NCBI GenBank assembly: GCA_036825155.1
Contig: DAISYU010000002.1
Location: forward strand, 21,112-85,111
DNA length: 64,000 nucleotides
From: DSAD01 sp036825155
GTDB lineage: Bacteria > Desulfobacterota > Desulfomonilia > UBA1062
Reading direction: 5' to 3'
How positions within the stretch are numbered: the stretch's first letter is position 1; every line of letters starts with the position of its first letter. Shown here one piece after another: positions 7,902 through 16,878 of the stretch. The translations under genes were made by a program, and so were the position numbers. The notes below the pieces were generated by a model. That model ran no database searches, had not been told where the DNA came from, and saw only the letters and a list, made by a program, of their open reading frames with translations.

Positions 7902-8864
7902 ATGAAATTTAATAGGGACATACTCAAAATACATGCTGCCGATGAGACGGAAAAGGTCTGTGCCTTTCTGAAAGAACAGGTGTCTTCGGTGTTTCGCAGA
8001 ACAGGCATTGTGGTGGGTCTGAGCGGCGGGATCGACTCCGCTGTCATGGCTGCGCTAGCAGTGGAGGCGCTGGGTACAGACAAGGTAGCAGGCCTTGTTC
8101 TCCCGGAAAAGGAGTCGAACCCTCTCAGCAGCCAATATGCCGCAAAGCATGCGGACAAACTCGGCATCGAGTATAGAGAGGTCGACATCACCCCCACCGT
8201 GGAGAGTGTCGCATCCTACAGCTCCCGCGATGAATATATCAGAAATCTTGTCCCCCAGTATTCTCCCGGCTGCAAATATAATATCACACTGCCCACGGAT
8301 CTTCTGGAGAGGGACTCTTTCAGCTTCTACGTCCTTCAGGTTCAGCTTCCTGACGGCACCATAAAAAAGAAGAGGCTGAACTTTGATGCATTCAGGGCAA
8401 TCACCTCTTTTGCCAATATCAAGATCAGGTCGCGCATGATCCATCTCTATGCCGAGGCCGAGCGTCTGAACTGCGTTGTCGCAGGTACAACAAACAGGAC
8501 GGAATACATCCTCGGTGACTTCTGCAAATACGGTGACGGAGGAACGGATATCGAGGCCCTGGCGCATTTGTACAAGAACCAGATATATCAGCTTGCAGAT
8601 TATCTGGGCGTAATCCCGGAGATTATTGACCGCAGTCCTTCGCCCGACACCTTCAGCCTGCCGGTAAGCGACCAGGAATTCTTTTTCCGGATCGCATTCG
8701 ATAAGCTCGACCTCCTGTTATATGCCTGGGAGCACAAGGTGAGCACCAGTGAGACGGGACGGGTCCTTGATCTCTCCGAAGATGCCGTGAACAGGGCTTT
8801 TACGGATTTCACAACAAAGAACCGTACCACATCTCACCTGCGTGAAATGCCGCATTCCATGTGA
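7902..8864 (+). CDS. NAD synthetase-like ammonia-dependent amide ligase
   Basis: The 320-residue protein has the N-type PP-loop SGGIDS at 41-46 and the NadE-type segment TTNRTEYILGDFCKYGDGGTDI, with YKNQIYQLADYLG after it. NadE adenylates nicotinic acid adenine dinucleotide and amidates it with ammonia. The protein carries an extra stretch at about residues 112-165 (from SPGCKYN to RLNFDAFRAI) not expected in housekeeping NadE and has no glutaminase domain. Because it diverges from the ligase/carrier/PP-loop operon, amidation of another product is a real alternative to NAD synthesis. Confidence 0.75.
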   Translation: MKFNRDILKIHAADETEKVCAFLKEQVSSVFRRTGIVVGLSGGIDSAVMAALAVEALGTDKVAGLVLPEKESNPLSSQYAAKHADKLGIEYREVDITPTVESVASYSSRDEYIRNLVPQYSPGCKYNITLPTDLLERDSFSFYVLQVQLPDGTIKKKRLNFDAFRAITSFANIKIRSRMIHLYAEAERLNCVVAGTTNRTEYILGDFCKYGDGGTDIEALAHLYKNQIYQLADYLGVIPEIIDRSPSPDTFSLPVSDQEFFFRIAFDKLDLLLYAWEHKVSTSETGRVLDLSEDAVNRAFTDFTTKNRTTSHLREMPHSM

Positions 8865-8921
8865 CATCATGGTCGGCACGGGTTCTGACCAGAGTGACAA
8901 CCCCTGGTGTCGTGGCATGTA

Positions 8922-10553
8922 TCATTTCTGATACGGGATAACATTTCCCCTGTTCAGGAGAAAATGAGGATCGACAGCGCTCTTTGAAAACCGAACCTGT
9001 TGAATGGCATCATTCCCATAGCATCTCAAGAAATCATCCCTCTTGCGCTTTCCGGTGCCGTGCTCGCCTGAATAGACTCCGCCCAAGAATGCCGATTTCT
9101 CCACAATCATGGCGTATACCTCGGTGGCACGTTCAAGCTGGTTTTTTTCCGGAAGGACCATAAAGTGAATATGACAATCTCCGAGATGACCGAACGTCAG
9201 GTAATCCAGATCCTCGCCAATGAGTAGATTGTGTGTATATTCGAGGAATTCCCCGAATCTGTCTTCAGGTACTACGGTATCGGTCATAATGGTATATGTT
9301 CCACGCCTCTGGACCACCTCGAGAGAGTTCGACGGCATGGAGTGACGGGCTTCCAGAAAGAGGGAACGGTCACGGTCATTGATCATGATCTTTATTGCAG
9401 CCTCTGCAATATCACAATCGGCATCCATGAGGATCTCAAACCACTCCCCAGCCGCATCGTCGTATGACCTCTCAAAAAGCGGTATCTGTATATACACCCC
9501 CACCTGATTGTCCCCGACAAACAACTTCTGTTCATGATCCATGTATTTCCGGCAGTTGACCCCGAAATATTCGAGTGCAGACAGGGAACTGAAATCCCCT
9601 GAAAACCTTTTAGAAATGTAGTCGAGTAGTTGGAGGGCATTTTTTTCTCCCGGCAGTGAACAGAAGAGGTCGAGATAATCGTATGGCCTTCTTGAAAGTC
9701 TCAGGGTGCATGCCGTGACGATGCCGAAGAGTCCTTCGCTCCCGACAATAAGGTCGATGAAATCCATCACACCATCAGGGGATGAATAGGGGCCGCTTGC
9801 ATTCTTTATTGCCGGACGCTGGTAGCGCGGCACTCTCCACACGGTCTCATGCTCTCTATGCAAAAGGATGAATTCTCCTTTGCTGGAAATATACTCCCCC
9901 CTGTTTGCCTGTATTTTCAGTCCACTGGGAAGGATAACATCCAGGGATTCCACCCAGTGCCTCATGGCACCGATCTCTCCCGGAGTAAAACCCGAGGCAT
10001 TACAGGCAAGAGAACCTCCCACCATCGCATCGGTACGGCTTGTGGGATCCACAGGGAATACGAGCGTATCACGGCTCTGTCTGAGAACTTCTTTGCGAAG
10101 GTCCTCAACAATGATGCCCACAGGGCACCTGACCGTCATGGACTGCTCGTCAACCCTCACCTCTGGAGCATTCATGTTCGCCAGAGAGATTATGATACCG
10201 GAAACCGGGGTTGCACTGCCGGTAAGGTTTGATCTGCCTGCAGAGACGGTAAACGGGATTCCGGCCGAAAAACATGCCCTCGATATAATCGCGTATTCAC
10301 GTTCTGAGCCCGGTCTTGCTACAGCAGCAGCATGGCCTGGCAGGTTGGAACTGTCTGAAATGTAGCCGCTTATAATATCCTCGTCCAGCTCCAGCCGCAG
10401 TGAGAATACATTCTCAAGGAATAATGAGAGCTCTGCAATGGTATCGCTGTCAGGGATCTGTGCGCAGAATCGATCAATGTGCTCATATTCATCAGGGGTG
10501 AGCACCTCTTCGAGGGGTATCCTGTTAGTTGGTGAATCCTTGATATCAACCAT
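8922..10553 (-). CDS. FAD-linked oxidase (GlcD/D-lactate dehydrogenase type)
   Basis: This 543-residue flavoprotein has the PCMH-type FAD-binding domain, with FPVDPTSRTDAMVGGSLACNASGF at about 165-190. The C-terminal cap ends in GGVYSGEHGTGKRKRD, the VAO-family signature. Relatives oxidise D-lactate, glycolate or other 2-hydroxy acids. The iron-sulfur domain found in some fused forms is absent. It lies downstream of the TRAP/LivK-like operon on the same strand, but an intrinsic terminator at 10590-10622 separates them. A role in oxidising an imported hydroxy acid is plausible but inferred. Confidence 0.8.
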   Translation of the reverse strand: MVDIKDSPTNRIPLEEVLTPDEYEHIDRFCAQIPDSDTIAELSLFLENVFSLRLELDEDIISGYISDSSNLPGHAAAVARPGSEREYAIISRACFSAGIPFTVSAGRSNLTGSATPVSGIIISLANMNAPEVRVDEQSMTVRCPVGIIVEDLRKEVLRQSRDTLVFPVDPTSRTDAMVGGSLACNASGFTPGEIGAMRHWVESLDVILPSGLKIQANRGEYISSKGEFILLHREHETVWRVPRYQRPAIKNASGPYSSPDGVMDFIDLIVGSEGLFGIVTACTLRLSRRPYDYLDLFCSLPGEKNALQLLDYISKRFSGDFSSLSALEYFGVNCRKYMDHEQKLFVGDNQVGVYIQIPLFERSYDDAAGEWFEILMDADCDIAEAAIKIMINDRDRSLFLEARHSMPSNSLEVVQRRGTYTIMTDTVVPEDRFGEFLEYTHNLLIGEDLDYLTFGHLGDCHIHFMVLPEKNQLERATEVYAMIVEKSAFLGGVYSGEHGTGKRKRDDFLRCYGNDAIQQVRFSKSAVDPHFLLNRGNVIPYQK

Positions 10554-10589
10554 TTTTCATCCTATTATATCATACGAAAGACCCATATG

Positions 10590-10622
10590 AAAAAAATGCA
10601 GGGCCACATATGACCCTGCATT
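10590..10622 (-). terminator. Intrinsic terminator of the TRAP/LivK-like operon
   Basis: On the minus strand the stem AATGCAGGG (10622-10614) pairs perfectly with CCCTGCATT (10603-10595) and runs into a T-tract at 10596-10590. It lies about 40 nt after the LivK-like gene and before the FAD oxidase gene. Confidence 0.85.
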
Positions 10623-10663
10623 GAAATTGTGGGTATATTAAGAGGAGAGGTTCTCAGTCATCT

Positions 10664-11908
10664 CTACTTTATATCTCTGGCGGCCTGAATCTCTGTTTCA
10701 CTGCGCCAGGATTCTTCACCCTTGATTATGATTAAATCTTTATAGATGGGGAAAGGATAATCCGGGCTTTTGCCAACCATACCGATATAAGATGGGCAGT
10801 TGAGCTGGTTGTCAATCTTGCGGAAAGAGAGCCGGCCTCTGGTGGTCTTTATGGTTAAGCCGCTCATGACATCCTTCACCTTCTCGCTGTCAATGGTACC
10901 AGCTTTGTCTATTCCCTGTTTCAGGGCATATACTGCATCATATTCCATGACCGCCCAATCAGATGGATACTGTCCGTATCTACCCTTATAGTTCTTGACA
11001 AAATTACTCATCATCGGTTCATCCATGTGGGCAAAAAAAGGTGCCCGGCATACCCCGATCACTCCACGCGGAAGCATGTCCCCCTGTGCAATGAGTTCCG
11101 AGACACTGATAAGTGATCCCTGATAGGGAAAAAGCTCGAAGAAACCGAATGTCTTAGCCTGGTTTAACCACAATTCGTTGTCTTTCGATGCCAGGGAGCC
11201 ATACACAAAGTCCGGTTCCTCGACCGATATCTTCTTGATGTACGGATAGAATTCCGTTTCGCCGAGGGTTGGCCAGAACTCCTTCTTCAACTTAAGGTGA
11301 GGTGCGGCCTGCTTGAGGATCTGAACAAAGATGGTCTGGGATGATCTTCCCCATTCGTAATCAGACGCCAGCGTCACGTATTCATCCCACTCTTTGTCCT
11401 TTGACAGTTTAGCCACGCCCAAAGCCACAGCCTTTGCCTGCATGTATGTGTTTGGGACCACGGAGAATGTGTATGGACTGAAATTGTTTTTGGTGAGGTT
11501 CTCGGAATTGCTTATGGCCGCAATATGGAGGACCTTGTGTTCCCTGCACACCGGTTTTATGGCAATGGCACACGCACTGGAGTATGTACCGAGTATGCAG
11601 CGCACACTGTCGTCCAGAATCAGTTCCCGTGCCTTGCGTTCAGCTGCATCCGGCCTCGTGAGCGTATCCCGCACGAAGAGCTTTACCGGGTGTTTGCCGA
11701 GCATGCCGCCCTGTGCATTTATCTCGTCAACAGCCAGTTCGATGGCCTTTATGCCATCCATACTGTAGAGAGTACCAGGGCCTGAAAGGCCCAGGGCTAC
11801 TCCGAGATTATACGGTTCTTGAGCCCCGGCAGTTCCCACCACCAGAGCAGAACCTGCCAGCATGCATGCCAACAGGACCACCGCGTTCTTAAGTCCCTTC
11901 ATTCTCAT
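10664..11908 (-). CDS. ABC-type branched-chain amino acid substrate-binding protein (LivK-like)
   Basis: The 414-residue protein has a Sec signal peptide (VVLLACMLAGSALVVGTAGAQ) and a periplasmic type I binding fold: LGVALGLSGPGTLYSMDGIKAIELAVDEINAQGG, then CILGTYSSACAIAIKPVC and DYEWGRSSQTIFVQ. Such proteins normally feed LivHMGF permeases, but no ABC permease is in the window. It lies 32 nt after dctM with GGAGGTGG seven bases before the ATG, so it is co-transcribed with a TRAP transporter. It might serve as a sensor, an additional binding protein or a partner of permeases elsewhere. Confidence 0.88.
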   Translation of the reverse strand: MRMKGLKNAVVLLACMLAGSALVVGTAGAQEPYNLGVALGLSGPGTLYSMDGIKAIELAVDEINAQGGMLGKHPVKLFVRDTLTRPDAAERKARELILDDSVRCILGTYSSACAIAIKPVCREHKVLHIAAISNSENLTKNNFSPYTFSVVPNTYMQAKAVALGVAKLSKDKEWDEYVTLASDYEWGRSSQTIFVQILKQAAPHLKLKKEFWPTLGETEFYPYIKKISVEEPDFVYGSLASKDNELWLNQAKTFGFFELFPYQGSLISVSELIAQGDMLPRGVIGVCRAPFFAHMDEPMMSNFVKNYKGRYGQYPSDWAVMEYDAVYALKQGIDKAGTIDSEKVKDVMSGLTIKTTRGRLSFRKIDNQLNCPSYIGMVGKSPDYPFPIYKDLIIIKGEESWRSETEIQAARDIK

Positions 11909-11940
11909 GGTTCCACCTCCGTGTTAATTAATCTCCTTAA

Positions 11941-13272
11941 TTAATCTACGATCATGGAAGGAAGCCACATGACTGCCTGCGGGAAATAAGCGCATATTAT
12001 CAAGCCTATGAGCATGAGTGCGACAAACGGAATGATTCCCCAATAGACCTTTTTGATATCGATACGATCCGGATCGACTCCTTTTATGTAGAAGAGTGCA
12101 TAGCCGAATGGCGGTGTCAGGAATGATGCCTGCAGATTGACTGCCATCATTATCACAAACCAGATAGGATCAAACCCCAGTTCCTTGGCTATGGGGAGGA
12201 ACAGGGGGAAGCAGATAAGCACAATGCCGATCCAGTCGATAAACATTCCCAGGAGAAATACTATGAGCATCATTACCCAGAAGGTTCCCCATTTGCCCAT
12301 CCCGAGTCCTGTGACAAACTCAGTTACGACATCACCTCCGCCGATGCCGAGAAAAACACCGGTGAAACACGTCGCACCGCAGAGGATGATTATTACCATG
12401 GTGTTGGTCTTGGCTGTCTGTATGGCTGCCTGGTACAGTCCATTCCAGGTAAACTTCCCATATCCGATAACCATCAGGAAAGCGAGGAACGCTCCGACAC
12501 CGGAAGCCTCTGTCGGGGTGGCTATCCCAAAGAATATAGACCCCAGGACACCCAGAATGAGGACCAGGGGAGGTACCAGCGATTTCAAGACCATCCACAT
12601 TATATCCTTAGAGGTTACCGCAGCCCGTTCCTCCTTGCTTATCGGGGGGCCGAGCTCAGGATTCAGGTGACATCTGATATATACATATATCAGGTAGAGG
12701 AGGGAGAGTATAATACCCGGCATAACAGCGCCTGCAAACAGTTTCCCAACTGAGATAGTTGCCTCGCTGGCCATGACAACCAGCATGATGCTGGGGGGGA
12801 TAAGGATACCCAGTGTACCTCCTGCACATATAGCACCATAGGACAGTTCCTCATTATACCCGTATTTTCTCATCATCGGCAGGGCCAGAAGACCCATGGT
12901 GACAACAGAGGCACCGATGATGCCGGTACATGCAGCAAAGATTGTCGAGACAACGACGACAGTCAATGCAATCCCGCCCTTTGTCTGGCCCAGGAGATAG
13001 CGCAGCGCCTTGAAGAGGTCTTCGGCAACACCCGACCGGTCGAGAAACTGGGCCATGAAAATAAATAATGGGATGGCTAAGAGAACATAATTGTCCATGG
13101 TGCCCCATATGCGGTTCATGAACATATAAAAGACTGAAGGACCCCATCCTATATATCCGAAGATCACTGCCAGACCACCCAGCACAAAGGCGAGAGGATG
13201 ACCCATAAACAGCCCGATCAGGAGCCCTGCAAACATAAGAACAGTTAGAACTTCCGGACTCAGATCAATCAT
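11941..13272 (-). CDS. dctM: TRAP transporter large permease DctM
   Basis: The 443-residue protein has about twelve hydrophobic segments and typical DctM stretches (GLFMGHPLAFVLGGLAVIFG, YVLLAIPLFIFMAQFLDRSG, GILIPPSIMLVVMAS, FLTPPFGYALFYIKGV). It is the ion-coupled translocating subunit of a tripartite ATP-independent periplasmic transporter in the inner membrane. Its ATG overlaps the dctQ stop (ATGA), which fits obligate assembly with DctQ. The length is normal for the family. Confidence 0.95.
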   Translation of the reverse strand: MIDLSPEVLTVLMFAGLLIGLFMGHPLAFVLGGLAVIFGYIGWGPSVFYMFMNRIWGTMDNYVLLAIPLFIFMAQFLDRSGVAEDLFKALRYLLGQTKGGIALTVVVVSTIFAACTGIIGASVVTMGLLALPMMRKYGYNEELSYGAICAGGTLGILIPPSIMLVVMASEATISVGKLFAGAVMPGIILSLLYLIYVYIRCHLNPELGPPISKEERAAVTSKDIMWMVLKSLVPPLVLILGVLGSIFFGIATPTEASGVGAFLAFLMVIGYGKFTWNGLYQAAIQTAKTNTMVIIILCGATCFTGVFLGIGGGDVVTEFVTGLGMGKWGTFWVMMLIVFLLGMFIDWIGIVLICFPLFLPIAKELGFDPIWFVIMMAVNLQASFLTPPFGYALFYIKGVDPDRIDIKKVYWGIIPFVALMLIGLIICAYFPQAVMWLPSMIVD

Positions 13273-13769
13273 ATCTCCTCCCCCTTGATAATGTAAACCC
13301 GTTTAATGCATTCAGATATTCCCTGTAGTGCAAGAAGGATAAAGGTGACGACGATTACGGTCTTTACTGGATATAACGGTGGAGCGAATACACTCCATGA
13401 AGTCTCCTTCATTGCCCAGGATCGAGAGGCAAAAAGATATCCCTGCCAGATGCTTACTGTACAAAACGGGAAGAAGAACAACAGGTATGATACCAGATCA
13501 AGTATTGCCCTGGCCCTTTTTGAAAGCATCATGGTGAAAATATCAACAGAAACATGAGATCCATACAACAGGCCAAAACCTGCCACGATCATGAAATGGA
13601 GTGCATAGACCTGCTTAAGCACTTCAAAACTCCATATGGTGGGTGCTCCGAGGAATCTTCTTAGAATAACCTCCATGACTGTCAGGAGTACGAGTGGAAC
13701 CACAAGCCAGCAGAAGATTCTGCCTGTCCACTCGTTGATTGAATCAAGGAATTTGACTAGCTTCTTCAC
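13269..13769 (-). CDS. dctQ: TRAP transporter small permease DctQ
   Basis: The 166-residue protein has four membrane segments with the family marks VVPLVLLTVMEVILRRFLGAP and GFGLLYGSHVSVDIFTMMLS. DctQ is the small membrane subunit bound to DctM. The start is GTG at 13769, preceded by AGGAGGGG. A 181-bp spacer with two hairpins separates it from dctP. Confidence 0.92.
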   Translation of the reverse strand: MKKLVKFLDSINEWTGRIFCWLVVPLVLLTVMEVILRRFLGAPTIWSFEVLKQVYALHFMIVAGFGLLYGSHVSVDIFTMMLSKRARAILDLVSYLLFFFPFCTVSIWQGYLFASRSWAMKETSWSVFAPPLYPVKTVIVVTFILLALQGISECIKRVYIIKGEEI

Positions 13770-13824
13770 GTTTTACCCCTCCTGTATGTGCTTTTGATGC
13801 AACACTTCTTAAGGTGCTGATGTT

Positions 13825-13845
13825 GTGATACTGATCGTGTATCAC
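13825..13845. promoter_or_regulatory. Inverted repeat GTGATAC-N7-GTATCAC
   Basis: Perfect 7-bp arms (13825-13831 and 13839-13845) flank a 7-nt loop in the dctP-dctQ spacer. The core TGATAC/GTATCA is the same as in the motif cluster around the sigma-54 activator gene at 15.3-17.1 kb. It may be another binding site of that regulator or only an RNA hairpin. Confidence 0.4.
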
Positions 13846-13890
13846 TCTCCATTCTCTTGAGACTCACAATCCTGTATCTTTCAGGAAAAG

Positions 13891-13919
13891 CGCAGGGGTC
13901 TGTTTCGGTGACCCCTACG
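13891..13919 (-). terminator. Hairpin between dctP and dctQ
   Basis: CGCAGGGGTC (13891-13900) can pair with GACCCCTACG (13910-13919), with one mismatch. No T-tract follows, so it looks more like an attenuating or mRNA-stabilising stem than a full terminator. In binding-protein transporter operons such a stem allows more binding protein than permease. That role here is inferred. Confidence 0.5.
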
Positions 13920-13950
13920 CCGCATTGTAATTATCCAAGCTGTATGTCTG

Positions 13951-15045
13951 CTATTCTATTTCAGGATAGGTCTTCGGATTAAATCCGAACTTAAACTCAC
14001 CCTCCATAGAGCGCCACTGTGCGAATGCCTTCCTGAACTTTATCTGCGATTCGATAGATTTCTTGAAGAGAGGATTGGCCTTTGCCGATTCCGTGGTATG
14101 CTTGTTCGTCAGTTGTTCAATGGTATCAAGCACCGATGGATCATATGTTGTGATCTGGATGCCCTTATCAAGGAACTTCTGTGTGAATTCAATGGTGTCA
14201 TAATACTGCTTTGTTGTGAATTCCATGGCAGCTGCCTTGGCGGCATATCTGAGGTCTTCCTGAAGGTCAGGACCAAGCTCATCCCATACCTTCTTATTGA
14301 TCATGACACCCATGACGGATGCGGGCTGATGCCATCCGGGAACAGCCCAGTATTTTGTCACCTCACCGAATCCCATCCTCCAGTCTGATGAGGGGCTGGA
14401 AAATTCCGCTGCATCAATAACACCTTTCTGAAGTGCCTGATAAATCTCCTGACCTGACATTGCAACCTGTGCTGCCCCAAGGTCTTTCAAAAGCTTGCCC
14501 TGGGTCTGTCCTGACATACGTATCTTCATACCTTTGAGATCTTCCAGGGTTTTGATTGGCTTATTGCTTCTGAGTCCGCATTCCATGGGAGTGACTCCGG
14601 TAACGAGATATACTATCCCGAATTTTCCGTATGCCTCATCATAAATGGCCTGGCCGCCGCCCTGGTAAATCCAGAGAAGGTAATCGATCGGTGTCAGACC
14701 CATTGGATAAGATCCGAGTGTATCAAATACTGAATCTTTTCCAGCCCAGTAGTTCGGCCAGTCACCTGAAGCCTCTATTGTCCCTTTACTAACAGCATCA
14801 AAAACCTCATAGGACGGCATCAGTGTTCCGCCGGTAAAGAATTTGATCTCCAGACGTCCTTTGCATATCTGATTAGCGGCTTTCACAAATGCCTGGTCAG
14901 CTTCGATAAGAGAGATCGACGGTGGCCATGTGGAGGTCATCTTCCACTTTATAACCTTCTCAGCAGCATTTGCTGGTGTTACTCCTGCTGTCAGACCCAA
15001 TAGCAGCGCTAGTACCACAATGATAAATAAACCTTTTTTCCCCAT
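13951..15045 (-). CDS. dctP: TRAP transporter substrate-binding protein DctP
   Basis: The 364-residue protein has a signal peptide (MGKKGLFIIVVLALLLGLTA, cleaved near ANA-AEK) and the DctP fold: KWKMTSTWPPSISLIEADQAF, the GTIEASGDWPNYWAGKD region and KTLEDLKGMKIRMSGQTQG. The WPNYWAGKD/YPMGLTPIDY segment resembles the 2-oxo-acid-binding (TakP-like) branch, so an organic acid ligand is likely though not proven. AAGGAGGAAT precedes the ATG. It is the first gene of dctPQM and the LivK-like gene, behind a -24/-12 promoter candidate. Confidence 0.92.
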   Translation of the reverse strand: MGKKGLFIIVVLALLLGLTAGVTPANAAEKVIKWKMTSTWPPSISLIEADQAFVKAANQICKGRLEIKFFTGGTLMPSYEVFDAVSKGTIEASGDWPNYWAGKDSVFDTLGSYPMGLTPIDYLLWIYQGGGQAIYDEAYGKFGIVYLVTGVTPMECGLRSNKPIKTLEDLKGMKIRMSGQTQGKLLKDLGAAQVAMSGQEIYQALQKGVIDAAEFSSPSSDWRMGFGEVTKYWAVPGWHQPASVMGVMINKKVWDELGPDLQEDLRYAAKAAAMEFTTKQYYDTIEFTQKFLDKGIQITTYDPSVLDTIEQLTNKHTTESAKANPLFKKSIESQIKFRKAFAQWRSMEGEFKFGFNPKTYPEIE

Positions 15046-15208
15046 CTCATATTCCTCCTTTTGTATTTAGAATGTATCTTTCCTGTACCCAGCCTTTTTG
15101 TAACTACAACAAAATTAATCTGTTAATTTTAATAGTCAAGCAATGCTGATTATATGTGATGCTGAACTTATGGCCCGACCACCTTAATGGTCTTTGTACA
15201 TACATAAA

Positions 15209-15224
15209 AGCAATTTTCAGACCA
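15209..15224 (-). promoter_or_regulatory. Sigma-54 (-24/-12) promoter for dctP operon
   Basis: The minus strand reads TGGTCTGAAAATTGCT. The GG and GC doublets are 12 nt apart, as required by the TGG-N9-TTGC sigma-54 layout. It lies about 165 nt before dctP and faces away from an adjacent sigma-54 activator gene. The inner part of the -24 element (TCT for CAC) is off consensus. Confidence 0.65.
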
Positions 15225-15312
15225 AACAACAATATAGGTTTTCTTATCATCTCAGAAAGAAGTGTATTTTTAGTAAAGAAGCTGATTTGTGATATTTCGC
15301 GATGAAATTATC

Positions 15313-15341
15313 TAGACATTAGTATGGCTTGTTGATATAAA
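15313..15341 (+). promoter_or_regulatory. Sigma-70-type promoter for the activator gene
   Basis: TAGACA (15313-15318) and TATAAA (15336-15341) are separated by exactly 17 nt and point toward the activator gene at 15395. A TTGATAT half-site (15332-15338) overlaps the -10 box, which suggests autoregulation. Confidence 0.6.
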
Positions 15342-15380
15342 TTATTGTATCATATGTGAGACATGTAGACCATTTGATAC
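15332..15380. promoter_or_regulatory. TGATAC half-site cluster (putative activator sites)
   Basis: TTGATAT (15332-15338), TGTATCA (15346-15352) and TTGATAC (15374-15380) lie in the divergent control region. They are about 110-160 bp upstream of the -24/-12 element of dctP, a usual enhancer distance for sigma-54 activators. They also lie on the activator's own promoter and leader. Confidence 0.5.
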
Positions 15381-15394
15381 GGGGGGAGGGCATC

Positions 15395-16846
15395 ATGAAC
15401 GAGAACCAATCCCACACCACTATACACTATTCGGCACCAACCGAACAAGAGAACACAGGGGTATATGTACCGTTAGCTGTTCTCAGACACCTTGAGATGT
15501 TAAATCTTGTTATCGACAATGTCCTCAACGGGATTATGGTGACCGATCCCGATGGTTATATTACTCATTTCAACAAACCCTATGGCCAGTTTCTCGGTAT
15601 CGATTCCAAATCACAGCTCGGAAAGCATTGTACCGAGGTTGTTGAAAATACCCGCATGCACATCGTTGGAAAAACAGGGGTGCCCGAGATCAACCAGATA
15701 CAAAGGATCAAGGGGCAGGAGATAATCGTGCAGCGGATTCCTATACGAGAGAATGGCAAAGTAATTGCTGTGTTTGGACATGTGATGTTTACTGATGTCA
15801 AAGATCTTGAGAAGCTGGCAAAAAAACTCTGTTTTCTGGAATCCAAGGTCAAACTCTATGAGCAGGAGCTTCTTGCGCTGCGTTCAACCCGATATACCTT
15901 CGACAGTATAATCGGCGTAAGTGATGAGATCAACAGGTTAAAAGATGAATCGCTCAAGGCTACCGCCAACAAGTATCCGGTGTTGATCACCGGAGAAAGC
16001 GGCACCGGCAAAGAACTCTTTGCCCAGGCTATCCATCAGGCATCTCCACGCAAGATCCACCCCTTTGTCCGACTCAACTGCTCAGCCATACCCAAAGATC
16101 TGCTCGAATCGGAACTTTTCGGATATGAGAAGGGCGCCTTTACCGGTGCGGGAGCAAAGGGCAAACCGGGCAAGTTCGAGCTTGCACATAAGGGCACTAT
16201 ATTCCTTGATGAAATAGGGGACATGCCCCTGGAGATGCAACCGAAGATTATGCGCGTACTGGAGGAGAAGGAGCTCGAACGTATAGGCGGCAATACAATG
16301 ATTCGGTCTGATTTCCGTCTTATATCTGCCACGAACCAGAACCTTGAAGAGATGGTTGCAGATGACAGATTCCGCAAGGATCTCTTTTACCGCCTGAATG
16401 TAATCCACCTGCACATACCGCCACTTCGTGAACGCAAGGAGGACATCATCCCTCTTGCTCAGCATCTGCTGAAACAGATCGCATATGAATCGAACCGTTC
16501 GGATATAGCAATGGAAAAGGAGGCTGAACAGGCCCTGATGAAGTATGACTGGCCGGGAAATGTCAGGGAACTCGTCAACGTCCTTGAGAGGACCATGTCT
16601 TCTCTGGAAGGTGAAGTCATTCAATTCATTGATATCCCGTTCTATCTACGCCATAAGCAGGAAGATAAACTGGAAAGCATCCCCTCATACCTGAGAGAGG
16701 AACAGTCCAAAGCAGAGAGAAAGGCTATTATCCAGGCGTTGAAACAAACCAGCAGCAAGTCGCAGGCGGCGAAGATGCTGGGAATCCACCGCACGTTGCT
16801 GTACAAGAAGATGAAAAAATACAGGATCCCCCTCACGCCTGATTAA
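15395..16846 (+). CDS. Sigma-54-dependent transcriptional activator (PAS-AAA+-Fis)
   Basis: The 483-residue protein has a PAS domain at about 30-140, AAA+ motifs GESGTGKE (about 199) and GAFTGA (about 247), and a C-terminal Fis-type helix-turn-helix from about 443 (KAIIQALKQTSSKSQAAKMLGIHRTLL). GAFTGA contacts sigma-54. There is no receiver domain, so a ligand or redox signal sensed by PAS is likely. The frame is open from 15356, but GGGGGGAGGG five bases before ATG 15395 decides the start. It is divergent from dctPQM and precedes the MaoC/CoA-transferase genes, which are its likely targets. Confidence 0.9.
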   Translation: MNENQSHTTIHYSAPTEQENTGVYVPLAVLRHLEMLNLVIDNVLNGIMVTDPDGYITHFNKPYGQFLGIDSKSQLGKHCTEVVENTRMHIVGKTGVPEINQIQRIKGQEIIVQRIPIRENGKVIAVFGHVMFTDVKDLEKLAKKLCFLESKVKLYEQELLALRSTRYTFDSIIGVSDEINRLKDESLKATANKYPVLITGESGTGKELFAQAIHQASPRKIHPFVRLNCSAIPKDLLESELFGYEKGAFTGAGAKGKPGKFELAHKGTIFLDEIGDMPLEMQPKIMRVLEEKELERIGGNTMIRSDFRLISATNQNLEEMVADDRFRKDLFYRLNVIHLHIPPLRERKEDIIPLAQHLLKQIAYESNRSDIAMEKEAEQALMKYDWPGNVRELVNVLERTMSSLEGEVIQFIDIPFYLRHKQEDKLESIPSYLREEQSKAERKAIIQALKQTSSKSQAAKMLGIHRTLLYKKMKKYRIPLTPD

Positions 16847-16858
16847 TGCATTTCAAGC

Positions 16859-16878
16859 ATGTATCAATGTTGATACAT
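16859..16878. promoter_or_regulatory. Perfect palindrome ATGTATCAA-TG-TTGATACAT
   Basis: Nine-base arms flank a 2-bp centre just after the activator gene. The half-site TTGATACA is the same as in the activator's promoter region. It lies about 255 bp upstream of the -24-like element at 17133, so it fits an upstream activating sequence. No T-tract follows, which argues against a terminator. The rest of 16847-17240 holds no gene that I can see, and one more half-site GTATCAA lies at 17117-17123. Confidence 0.6.

Noticed and set aside
10590..10622. FAD oxidase as part of the TRAP operon
   Set aside because: A strong intrinsic terminator with T-tract separates the LivK-like gene from the oxidase, so co-transcription would need read-through.
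16859..16878. Palindrome after the activator gene as a terminator
   Set aside because: No T-tract follows and the half-sites match motifs in the activator's own promoter, so a protein-binding site is more likely.
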